A DNA stretch of 7,798 nt from Chitinophaga pinensis (GTDB lineage Bacteria; Bacteroidota; Bacteroidia; SXHM01): NCBI GenBank assembly GCA_945889235.1, contig CAMDBK010000137.1:1-7798 (forward strand), read 5' to 3'. The notes under the pieces were generated by a model that had not been told where the DNA came from, did no database searches, and was given only the letters and a program-made list of their open reading frames with translations. The first letter of the stretch is position 1. Every line of letters starts with the position of its first letter. Below are positions 1 to 5,853 of this stretch, piece after piece. The translations under genes and the position numbers were made by a program.

Positions 1-360
1 TCGGGAAGTTTATCTCAGTGCTTACTGCTTACCACCTACTGCTTACTAGCTGCTTCCTGCAACCGCTGCCAAACCTGCAAAGTAAAAGATGCCGTTGGTA
101 ATACTCTTTATTATGCCGGTGAAAAATGTGATGGTATTGAAAAATACAAGAAGGATTTAAAAGATGAATGGGTGTGTTACAACTATACCGTAAACGATAG
201 TGATGGAATTACAGTTTTTGTTTCAAAACAGATTTGCGGAAATGTTGACAGCCTTGCCCCCATTAAAGATTCATTATACAATGTATTTATTGCCGACAGC
301 CCTACAGTAGTGGTTACGCCTTTATTTACACGGGTTGAATGTGCTGTTGAGGGGGAATAA
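1..360 (+). CDS. Small Cys-rich lipoprotein, 5' end outside window
   Basis: The reading frame is open from base 1 and ends at TAA 358-360, giving 119 visible residues. Residues 4-20 form a hydrophobic stretch ending in LLAASC, read as a lipoprotein signal peptide with Cys20 as the lipidated residue. No ATG is seen, so the start probably lies a few codons before the window. The mature part begins C-N-R-C-Q-T-C and has six further Cys (23, 26, 43, 59, 79, 114), enough for three disulfides or a metal site. It resembles the next gene (429-623), which begins C-K-K-C-Q-T-C. A Cys-plus-helix module seems to occur twice here (around residues 41-54 and 77-93). The hydrophobic core is encoded by a heptamer repeat tract. 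I do not recognise the family; the function is unknown. Envelope location is inferred from the lipobox. Confidence 0.6.
   Translation, partial: SGSLSQCLLLTTYCLLAASCNRCQTCKVKDAVGNTLYYAGEKCDGIEKYKKDLKDEWVCYNYTVNDSDGITVFVSKQICGNVDSLAPIKDSLYNVFIADSPTVVVTPLFTRVECAVEGE
19..46 (+). repeat. Imperfect heptamer tandem repeat (TGCTTAC)
   Basis: Four consecutive 7-base units read TGCTTAC, TGCTTAC, CACCTAC, TGCTTAC. They lie in the part of the first gene that encodes the hydrophobic signal-peptide core. The unit length is not a multiple of three, so gain or loss of one unit would shift the reading frame. Confidence 0.6.
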
Positions 361-370
361 AGTTAAAAGC

Positions 371-426
371 AGACAATAGACAATTAAACAATAAACCAAT
401 TTAACAATTACCATAAACAATTAAAA
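371..426 (+). repeat. ACAATTA-type simple repeat between the two small lipoprotein genes
   Basis: The 68-base gap between the two Cys-rich lipoprotein genes is almost entirely imperfect copies of ACAATTA/ACAATAA, running up to the start codon at 429. A related CAATT-rich tract occurs inside the signal-peptide region of the TPR gene (4430-4478). No TAnnTTTG promoter element or hairpin was seen here, so the two genes may be co-transcribed. Confidence 0.5.
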
Positions 427-428
427 CT

Positions 429-623
429 ATGAAAAAATCAATCTACTTAATGATCGCCATCTTCGGATTGGGCTTTGCATCCTGCAAAAAATGTCAAACA
501 TGCACCGATTGTACGCTTGGCGTTGGAAATGGAGAATATTGTCAGGACGACTTTGATTCCAAACAACAATACGATGATGCAATTGCCAACCTGGAAGCAA
601 ACGCTAACTGCACCTGTAAATAA
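429..623 (+). CDS. Small Cys-rich lipoprotein, paralogue of upstream gene
   Basis: A 64-residue protein. Residues 1-18 form a signal peptide (MKK, then a hydrophobic core) ending in the lipobox F-A-S-C, so Cys19 is the predicted lipidated residue. The mature protein is only about 45 residues and begins C-K-K-C-Q-T-C-T-D-C. Further Cys are at 38, 61 and 63, giving six besides the lipidated one, the same count as the neighbour at 1-360. The segment from G-E-Y-C at 35-38 to about residue 63 matches the repeated module in that neighbour: a Cys, then an acidic and aromatic helix, then Cys. There is no Shine-Dalgarno sequence; the leader is AT-rich, as usual in Bacteroidota. The ATG at 429 is chosen because it gives a complete signal peptide. 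A strong terminator follows. Function is unknown; metal binding or disulfide-stabilised folding are both possible. Confidence 0.7.
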   Translation: MKKSIYLMIAIFGLGFASCKKCQTCTDCTLGVGNGEYCQDDFDSKQQYDDAIANLEANANCTCK

Positions 624-639
624 TTTTGTCTCATTCAGT

Positions 640-675
640 AAAAAAAGGCACGCCTTCTCAGGTGTGCCTTTTTTT
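640..675 (+). terminator. Rho-independent terminator after the small lipoprotein genes
   Basis: Left arm 640-654 (seven A then GGCACGCC), loop TTCTCA 655-660, right arm 661-675 (GGTGTGCC then seven T). The 15-bp stem contains one G-U wobble. The GC-rich core and the T run directly after it are typical of an intrinsic terminator, and the A run on the left would let it work in both directions. It lies 16 bases after the stop codon at 621-623. Confidence 0.85.
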
Positions 676-778
676 GTACACTAAAATAATAGATGCTTGT
701 ATATTATTAATTCTACCTTTCACGAAAATATAACCTATGAACTATTCTCACTCATTCCAAAATTTTAAAATCACTACT

Positions 779-1876
779 ATGAGTAATAAACTATCGTATT
801 GCCTTATTCTGAGTGCTGTTGTGCTCTCTTTTAATTCGTGTAAAAAAGAACCTATTGATTGTGTAAAGGAAGTAGTTGAAGTAGGTGCCAGCATTGATGT
901 TGCCACTACCTGGGACAACTGTCATATTTATCATGTAACAACAGTTTTTCCGGGACTTAACGCTACGCTTACAATAGAAGCAGGGACGATTGTAAAGTTC
1001 GGTGCACAGAAGGGAATGGTTGTTAATGGCGGTGGAGGTTTGCTGATAGTTAACGGAACGGCTGCCGCTCCTGTTATTTTCACTTCCTTATATGACGATA
1101 ACTATGGCGGAGATTCAAATGGCGATGGCAGCGCTACCGCTCCGCAAAAAGGAGACTGGCAGTTTATTACGTTCGGCAGCACTTCCGACAACAGTCTTAA
1201 TTATTGCAAAATACTTTATGCCGGATTTGCCACGGCTACCTATGAACAGGCACTGGTGGTAGGTGGTGGTGCATCTAATTCTATCAGAAACTGTGTGTTT
1301 GCACATACTGCCGGTGGAAGTGATTCCAAATTTGCAGCACTTAATATGTCGGGGTGCCCGCAAAGCAGTGTAGCGCAGGGTAATACTTTTTTTGATAATG
1401 GTCATCCGGTTATTATTGGTACATCTACCGATTTTGACGACAGCAATATTTTTCACAATCCAGATAACTCAGCAGAAACTAATTTATGTAACGGAATTTT
1501 TGTGGACTGTGTGCATAATCAGGACCAGGCAGATCTTATGACCTGGAGTGAAATCGAAGTAGCCTTTGTATTAGGAGGCTGGAGCGGCAATAGCTGGGCT
1601 TTTGATTCGAATAAAATTTTGGTGTTGGGTGATAATGTAGTGGTGAAGTTTGCCAGATATACCAACCCCGGTTTTTCAATTTTATTTCCCGATGGAGGAA
1701 CAGGCCAGATTACGAATTATGACGGAACAGGAGTAGAATTTACTTCTTATGGCGATGATACCTATAAAGGCGATACCAATGGTGATGGCTCTACAGCACC
1801 CGATCTATGGAGTGGTATTTCTTACCCCGGCATCAACTGGTATCAATGGTCAAATATTCATTATCAGGAACATTAA
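779..1876 (+). CDS. Lipoprotein with beta-helix-like repeats and two DxNxDG loops
   Basis: A 365-residue protein counted from the ATG at 779. An in-frame ATG at 737 would add 14 polar residues ahead of the signal peptide, so 779 is preferred. Residues 1-20 are a signal peptide ending S-F-N-S-C, with Cys21 lipidated. The mature part has short beta-strand/turn repeats rich in Gly, Asn and Asp, typical of right-handed parallel beta-helix surface proteins of Bacteroidota (for example I-E-A-G-T-I-V-K-F at 66-74). A segment at about 64-122 recurs at about 279-341. Both copies end in IFTS or EFTS, a Y-G/D-rich turn and GDxNGDGS (111-118 and 331-338), a possible calcium loop. Seven Cys besides Cys21 are spread over residues 28-244. 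No T9SS C-terminal domain is evident. A probable envelope protein; substrate or ligand unknown. A weak -7-like box, TACCTTTC, lies at 714-721. Confidence 0.75.
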   Translation: MSNKLSYCLILSAVVLSFNSCKKEPIDCVKEVVEVGASIDVATTWDNCHIYHVTTVFPGLNATLTIEAGTIVKFGAQKGMVVNGGGGLLIVNGTAAAPVIFTSLYDDNYGGDSNGDGSATAPQKGDWQFITFGSTSDNSLNYCKILYAGFATATYEQALVVGGGASNSIRNCVFAHTAGGSDSKFAALNMSGCPQSSVAQGNTFFDNGHPVIIGTSTDFDDSNIFHNPDNSAETNLCNGIFVDCVHNQDQADLMTWSEIEVAFVLGGWSGNSWAFDSNKILVLGDNVVVKFARYTNPGFSILFPDGGTGQITNYDGTGVEFTSYGDDTYKGDTNGDGSTAPDLWSGISYPGINWYQWSNIHYQEH

Positions 1877-1901
1877 TAAACTATTCGCGCGGAAATAATG
1901 A

Positions 1902-1976
1902 ATGCGGATTGCGGATTTTAAATTGCGGATTTTGCTGTTCAGTCCGCAATTTTGTTCAATTCGAAATCCGCAAATT
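1902..1976. repeat. Cluster of direct and inverted GCGGATT repeats
   Basis: Between the convergent beta-helix lipoprotein and aconitase genes, TGCGGATT-type units occur three times in direct orientation (around 1902-1911, 1908-1919 and 1922-1933) and twice inverted (TCCGCAATTT at 1943-1952 and AAATCCGCAAATT at 1964-1976). The element fills most of the 102-base gap and ends three bases before the aconitase stop codon. Several alternative hairpins can form. Confidence 0.65.
1920..1952. terminator. Likely two-way terminator hairpin between convergent genes
   Basis: A perfect 10-bp stem, AAATTGCGGA (1920-1929) with TCCGCAATTT (1943-1952), closes a 13-base loop. It sits between two genes that converge, where a terminator is expected. 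There is no long T run after the stem on either strand, so termination efficiency is uncertain. Confidence 0.5.
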
Positions 1977-1978
1977 GC

Positions 1979-4252
1979 CTACCCCACCTGCGCCCTTATA
2001 ATATTCAGCGCGCCACCGGCTTTAAACCATTCAATCTGTTGCTGGTTGTAGCTGTGGTTTACGTTAATAAAGTCGCGGTTGCCATCGTTGTGATGAAACA
2101 CCAGTTGCAATTGTTTACCGGGTGCAAACTCAGTTAAACCAAGAATATCAATGCTGTCGTTTTCCTGAATTTTATCGTAATCAGCTTTATCGGCAAAGGT
2201 TAATCCAAGCATTCCTTGTTTCTTCAAATTTGTTTCGTGGATACGTGCAAATGATTTTACCAGTACGGCACGCACACCTAAGTGGCGTGGTTCCATCGCT
2301 GCATGTTCTCGTGATGAACCTTCACCGTAGTTTTCGTCACCTACTACTATAGAACCAATATTTGCTGCTTTGTAAGAGCGCTGCACTTTAGGAACTGAAT
2401 CGTATGCTCCGCTGATTTGATTTTTAACGCTGTCGGTTTTTTCTGTGAATGCATTTACTGCTCCAATCAACATGTTGTTGCTGATGTTATCCAAGTGCCC
2501 GCGATATTTCAGCCAAGGACCAGCCATTGAGATATGGTCAGTAGTACATTTCCCTTTAGCTTTAATAAGAAGTTTCAAACCTTTAAGGTCAACACCTTCC
2601 CATGCTGCAAACGGGTCGAGCAGTTGCAGGCGGTCGGATGTTGGTGAAACCAGAACGCTACTTGCTGCTCTCGCCTCAGGCGAGTCTGCAGGTGCTTGGA
2701 AACCGGCATCTTTTACATCAAAACCCAAAGGAGGTAATTCATTACCTGTTGGCGGGTCAAGCTTTACAGCCACTCCGTCTTCGTTAATCAAGGTATCGGT
2801 AAGCGGATTGAAAGCAAGATTACCTGAAATAGCAATTGCGGTTACCAACTCCGGTGAACCAACAAAAGCATGTGTGTTTGGGTTGCCATCAGCACGTTTG
2901 CTGAAGTTACGGTTGAACGAGTGAACGATGGTGTTTTTCTCGCCTTTGTCTGCACCATCTCTGTCCCACATTCCAATGCAGGGACCACAGGCATTTGCAA
3001 AAACTTTCGCTCCTATTTTATTAAAAATGTCTATGAAACCATCCCTTTCAATAGTGTATCGAACTTGCTCAGAACCTGGAGTTATCATAAACTCAGACTT
3101 GGTCTTTAATTTTTTATCCGAAGCTTGTTTTGCCAATGAAGCAGCACGTGAAATATCTTCATAAGAAGAGTTGGTGCATGAACCAATCAGACCAACTTTT
3201 ACATCAGTTGGCCAGCCGTTTTTCTCAGCTTCCGCTTTCATCTGTGAAATAGGAGTTGCGCGGTCTGGTGTAAACGGACCGTTCAAATGCGGCTCCAATT
3301 CAGAAAGATTGATTTCAATTACTTCGTCAAAATATTTCTCAGGGTTTGCATACACCTCTGCATCGGCAGTAAGATGTTCTCTTACTGTATCTGCAAGTGC
3401 GGCAACATCAGCACGACCTGTTGATTTCAGGTAACGCGCCATTGAATCGTCATAACCAAACGTAGAAGTGGTTGCACCTATCTCCGCGCCCATGTTGCAG
3501 ATGGTTCCTTTACCTGTGCACGAAAGCGAAACAGCACCGTCACCAAAGTATTCCACAATTTTATCAGTTCCACCTTTTACAGTCAGGATACCTGCTACTT
3601 TTAAAATCACATCTTTGGCAGAAGTCCAGCCGTTCAGTTTGCCGGTCAGTTTCACGCCAATCAGTTTCGGCATTTTCAATTCCCATGCTAATCCTGCCAT
3701 TACATCGCAGGCATCAGCGCCACCAACACCAATTGCAATCATTCCCAAACCACCTGCGTTCACGGTGTGCGAATCAGTTCCTATCATCATTCCTCCGGGA
3801 AAAGCATAGTTTTCCAATACAACCTGGTGAATAATACCTGCACCTGGTTTCCAGAAACCTAATCCATATTTATTAGACACCGAAGAAAGAAAATCATAAA
3901 CCTCCTGATTTACTTTCACGGCACGATCAAGATCTTTTACTGAACTGTCTTTGGCCACAATAAGGTGGTCGCAGTGAACGGTAGAAGGAACAGCAACAGT
4001 TGGTCTGCCTGCCTGCATAAACTGCAGCAAAGCCATTTGTGCTGTTGCATCCTGCATGGCAACGCGATCGGGATTAAAATCCACGTATGAATTCCCACGC
4101 TGATATGCTGAAGTCGGAAGAGCATCAGCCAGGTGAGCATACAATATTTTTTCTGTCAGCGTAAGCGGGCGGCCAACTAATTTGCGGGCTGCAGCCACTT
4201 TTCCGGGAAGGTTCGCATACAATGTGCGGATCATTTCAATGTCGAAAGCCAT
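1979..4252 (-). CDS. acnA: Aconitate hydratase, mitochondrial-type
   Basis: This enzyme interconverts citrate and isocitrate through cis-aconitate in the TCA cycle, in the cytoplasm, using a [4Fe-4S] cluster. The 757-residue length fits the mitochondrial-type family. Cluster ligands are seen as Cys359 (I-G-S-C-T-N-S) and Cys422/Cys425 (A-C-G-P-C-I-G). Other conserved blocks are H-C-D-H at 93-96, G-T-D-S-H-T at 158-163, F-N-R-N-F-S-K-R at 446-453, T-T-D-H-I-S at 570-575 and the swivel-domain G-S-S-R-E-H at 645-650, whose Ser/Arg are catalytic in the family. The domains appear in the usual order: three N-terminal alpha/beta domains, a linker (about 510-545), then the swivel domain. It stands alone between a convergent and a divergent neighbour, so it is probably monocistronic. 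The linker contains a palindrome at the DNA level. The intact motifs and length argue against 2-methylcitrate or homoaconitate variants. The symbol is by family similarity; acn or acnB labels are also used in this phylum. Confidence 0.97.
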   Translation of the reverse strand: MAFDIEMIRTLYANLPGKVAAARKLVGRPLTLTEKILYAHLADALPTSAYQRGNSYVDFNPDRVAMQDATAQMALLQFMQAGRPTVAVPSTVHCDHLIVAKDSSVKDLDRAVKVNQEVYDFLSSVSNKYGLGFWKPGAGIIHQVVLENYAFPGGMMIGTDSHTVNAGGLGMIAIGVGGADACDVMAGLAWELKMPKLIGVKLTGKLNGWTSAKDVILKVAGILTVKGGTDKIVEYFGDGAVSLSCTGKGTICNMGAEIGATTSTFGYDDSMARYLKSTGRADVAALADTVREHLTADAEVYANPEKYFDEVIEINLSELEPHLNGPFTPDRATPISQMKAEAEKNGWPTDVKVGLIGSCTNSSYEDISRAASLAKQASDKKLKTKSEFMITPGSEQVRYTIERDGFIDIFNKIGAKVFANACGPCIGMWDRDGADKGEKNTIVHSFNRNFSKRADGNPNTHAFVGSPELVTAIAISGNLAFNPLTDTLINEDGVAVKLDPPTGNELPPLGFDVKDAGFQAPADSPEARAASSVLVSPTSDRLQLLDPFAAWEGVDLKGLKLLIKAKGKCTTDHISMAGPWLKYRGHLDNISNNMLIGAVNAFTEKTDSVKNQISGAYDSVPKVQRSYKAANIGSIVVGDENYGEGSSREHAAMEPRHLGVRAVLVKSFARIHETNLKKQGMLGLTFADKADYDKIQENDSIDILGLTEFAPGKQLQLVFHHNDGNRDFINVNHSYNQQQIEWFKAGGALNIIRAQVG
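2670..2684. repeat. Palindrome CTCGCCT-C-AGGCGAG inside aconitase linker
   Basis: Two perfect 7-base arms around a single central base. On the coding (minus) strand it encodes about residues 523-528 of aconitase (D-S-P-E-A-R), in the poorly conserved linker before the swivel domain. It may be a dispersed palindrome tolerated in a permissive spot, or simply chance. Confidence 0.45.
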
Positions 4253-4253
4253 G

Positions 4254-4291
4254 ATTTAGATATGAGATATAAGTATTGAGATATTAGATTT
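4254..4291. repeat. AGATAT/GAGATAT-type simple repeat upstream of aconitase
   Basis: The bases just upstream of the aconitase start are imperfect copies of TTAGATATGAGATAT-like units. They would form the untranslated leader on the minus strand. The rest of the 154-base divergent region up to 4406 shows only weak promoter-like boxes: CGAAATTA at 4300-4307, whose complement TAATTTCG is one mismatch from TAnnTTTG for aconitase, and TATTTTTC at 4330-4337 for the TPR gene. Neither has a clear partner element. Confidence 0.4.
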
Positions 4292-4406
4292 TTCGTGCGC
4301 GAAATTAGAAATTTATAGTACTGATTAAATATTTTTCTTTTCGATAAACGGCTCAACTTAATGAAGGTGTTCCGTGTAAAATTCGGCACACACAAAATCT
4401 CAGTTT

Positions 4407-4946
4407 ATGCGCAAAGTTTTATCTACACTTTCAATTATCATCCCGATAGCTATCGGGAGTCAATTATCAATTGTCAATTCGTTTGCACAAACAGCCGAAT
4501 ATCAATACAACCGCGGAAACTATTTAGCCTCTACCGGAAGTTATTCTGAGGCTATGCCTTATTATGACGAAGCTATTAAATTAGATCCGAAAATGCCCGA
4601 AGCATGGTTCAGTCGCGGTGAAGCCAAATACCGTTTAGCTGATTACCGCGGAGCAATTGCCGATTTCAGCAAAGCGCTGGCTTTAAAACCCAACGATAAA
4701 GATGCTTTCTTTTTCCGTGCTTCCTGCAACAGCAAACTTGCCGACCTTAATTCTTCCATTATAGATTACAGTCAGGCTATTGCGCTGAGCCCTGATTTTG
4801 CACAGGCTTATGTAAACCGTGGCAATGTCAAGTACAAACTAAATGATAAAGAAGGCGCTTGTCAGGATTGGGAAAATGCGGTTAAATTCGGATTGCCGAA
4901 TGATAATAACATTAGTTTCTGCAAGGCTATGACGGCAAGCAGGTAA
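4407..4946 (+). CDS. Small exported TPR protein
   Basis: A 179-residue protein. Residues 1-27 are a signal peptide with probable signal peptidase I cleavage after S-F-A (Ala27), leaving a mature protein that starts Q-T-A-E-Y. The mature part is about four tetratricopeptide repeats (about 30-61, 64-97, 98-131 and 132-164), recognisable by the alternating R-G, Y/F and A-I/A-L positions and the D-P/K-P/S-P ends. The last repeat has the form G-A-C-Q-D-W common in Bacteroidota TPR proteins. TPRs bind protein partners; no enzyme domain is present, so a periplasmic scaffold or adaptor role is inferred. The ATG at 4407 is chosen because it starts the signal peptide. The signal-peptide coding region contains an 18-bp palindrome between direct repeats. 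It is divergent from aconitase and closed by its own terminator. The partner is unknown. Confidence 0.85.
   Translation: MRKVLSTLSIIIPIAIGSQLSIVNSFAQTAEYQYNRGNYLASTGSYSEAMPYYDEAIKLDPKMPEAWFSRGEAKYRLADYRGAIADFSKALALKPNDKDAFFFRASCNSKLADLNSSIIDYSQAIALSPDFAQAYVNRGNVKYKLNDKEGACQDWENAVKFGLPNDNNISFCKAMTASR
4431..4469. repeat. 18-bp perfect palindrome flanked by 10-bp direct repeats
   Basis: TCCCGATAGCTATCGGGA (4441-4458) is its own reverse complement. TCAATTATCA lies directly before it (4431-4440) and again one base after it (4460-4469). The CAATT-rich flank continues to about 4478 and resembles the simple repeat at 371-426. All of it lies in the signal-peptide region of the TPR gene; the palindrome itself encodes about I-P-I-A-I-G. 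The layout looks like a small palindromic element inserted in a simple-repeat tract. Confidence 0.7.
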
Positions 4947-4968
4947 TTTAAGCCCTCACTAAAACTAT

Positions 4969-5000
4969 AAAAACACAATGCATAACACATTGTGTTTTTT
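4969..5000 (+). terminator. Rho-independent terminator after the TPR gene
   Basis: Arms AAAAACACAATG (4969-4980) and CATTGTGTTTTT (4988-4999) pair perfectly over 12 bp around a 7-base loop, followed by one more T. The stem is AT-rich, but its right side ends in a run of six T, and it lies 22 bases after the stop codon. Its A run also allows use from the other strand. Confidence 0.8.
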
Positions 5001-5026
5001 GTTTGGAAACTAATGAGATATCTTTG
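4998..5026 (+). promoter_or_regulatory. Bacteroidota-type promoter for the MbnP-like gene
   Basis: TTTG at 4998-5001 and TATCTTTG at 5019-5026 match the -33 (TTTG/TTG) and -7 (TAnnTTTG) elements known from Bacteroidota, separated by 17 bases, within the usual range. Transcription would begin near 5031, leaving a leader of about 14 bases before the ATG at 5045. The -33 element overlaps the tail of the preceding terminator. Confidence 0.55.
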
Positions 5027-5044
5027 CTGTATTATTCTCATTTT

Positions 5045-5785
5045 ATGAAAACATCAGTTCTATCAATTACAATCTCTTTGGCTTTGCTGTTATTGTTCAT
5101 TACTTCATGTAAGAAACCCAATGACCAGCCTTCATCAACATCAGTAAACCTTAACTTTTATCATTTAGTTGGAAACAACGCACTTGTTTACAATCAGGAA
5201 TACACTGTGAACGGACGCAAACTAAAATTCACCAAAGTGCAGTTTTATGTCTCGGATATTCAGTTTAAAAAAGATGACAATTCTTATACTTACCCTGAAA
5301 TGAGGTATGCATTGGTACATGGCGTTGAAACTGCGTACACAATCAATAAACTTGATACCGGATACTATAAGAAAATTGAATTTGCTGTTGGCGTTGATTC
5401 GGCAGCCAATCACGCTGACCCTGCTCAGTGGGGCGCAACGCATCCTTTGTATATCAATAGTAATTACGCCAGCTACTGGGACTGGACTCAGGGTTATGTG
5501 TTTATGAAACTGGAAGGATATGTAGATTCAACAGCAGCCGGTAACGGAAATCCTACTACAGGTTTTGCTTACCATATCGGGAATGATGATATGCTGAGGA
5601 ATATTTCACTTACTATCAATAAAGAAGTTCAAGGTAATGATGCAAGTATTGAACTGAATGTTGATTATGCTAAGCTTCTTGAAAATGTAGATTTTAGAAC
5701 GGAACTTCAGACACATTCAACCGGCAGTCAGGCTTTGGCTCAGAAGATTGCTGATAAAACAGCAGAAGCAATTACGATTAAGTAA
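5045..5785 (+). CDS. MbnP-like lipoprotein (putative copper-binding family)
   Basis: A 246-residue protein from the ATG at 5045. A TTG-initiated extension from 5003 would run through the promoter and is rejected. Residues 1-21 are a signal peptide ending I-T-S-C, with Cys22 lipidated. The rest resembles the MbnP family: F-Y-V-S-D-I at 67-72, F-A-V-G-V-D-S-A-A-N-H at 113-123, Y-W-D-W-T-Q-G-Y at 144-151 and F-A-Y-H-I-G at 174-179. In methanotrophs MbnP is a periplasmic copper-binding protein whose site needs a Trp oxidised to kynurenine by the dihaem enzyme MbnH. His123, His177 and the Trp pair 145/147 are candidate key residues here, by inference. No MbnH or TonB-dependent receptor is in the window. 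Location on the periplasmic or outer-membrane face is inferred from the lipobox. Family assignment is from motif recognition; actual copper binding is unproven. Confidence 0.7.
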   Translation: MKTSVLSITISLALLLLFITSCKKPNDQPSSTSVNLNFYHLVGNNALVYNQEYTVNGRKLKFTKVQFYVSDIQFKKDDNSYTYPEMRYALVHGVETAYTINKLDTGYYKKIEFAVGVDSAANHADPAQWGATHPLYINSNYASYWDWTQGYVFMKLEGYVDSTAAGNGNPTTGFAYHIGNDDMLRNISLTINKEVQGNDASIELNVDYAKLLENVDFRTELQTHSTGSQALAQKIADKTAEAITIK

Positions 5786-5791
5786 GACTCC

Positions 5792-5853
5792 CGTCACCCT
5801 GAACTTGTTTCAGGGTCTTACATTTAAGATGCTGAAACAAGTTCAGCATGACG
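5792..5853. repeat. Two-hairpin palindromic element between MbnP-like gene and trpG
   Basis: Two 27-base copies in inverted orientation (5792-5818 and 5827-5853) with an 8-base spacer. Each copy contains its own hairpin: ACCCTGAA/TTCAGGGT around CTTGT on the left, ATGCTGAA/TTCAGCAT around ACAAG on the right. Both stems are perfect 8-bp. The two copies together can also form one long, slightly mismatched hairpin. The right copy covers the last codons and stop of trpG. It resembles dispersed REP-like palindromes and may serve as a transcript end for both convergent genes. No strong T run follows it. Confidence 0.75.

Noticed and set aside
737..778. Upstream ATG for the beta-helix lipoprotein
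   Set aside because: It would put 14 polar residues before a clear signal peptide; the ATG at 779 gives a normal lipoprotein start.
1115..1456. Minus-strand 113-codon frame inside the beta-helix gene
   Set aside because: No recognisable features, and it is fully covered by a well-supported lipoprotein on the plus strand.
2445..3834. Several plus-strand open frames of 60-160 codons opposite aconitase
   Set aside because: They lie fully inside a highly conserved aconitase gene on the other strand, have no family features and are explained by its codon pattern.
4291..4305. TTTCG-TGCG-CGAAA mini-hairpin upstream of aconitase as a regulatory RNA element or iron-responsive element
   Set aside because: Only five stem pairs, no known loop motif and no supporting context; chance is sufficient.
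5003..5044. TTG-initiated N-terminal extension of the MbnP-like protein
   Set aside because: It overlaps the TAnnTTTG promoter box and precedes a standard lipoprotein signal peptide starting at 5045.
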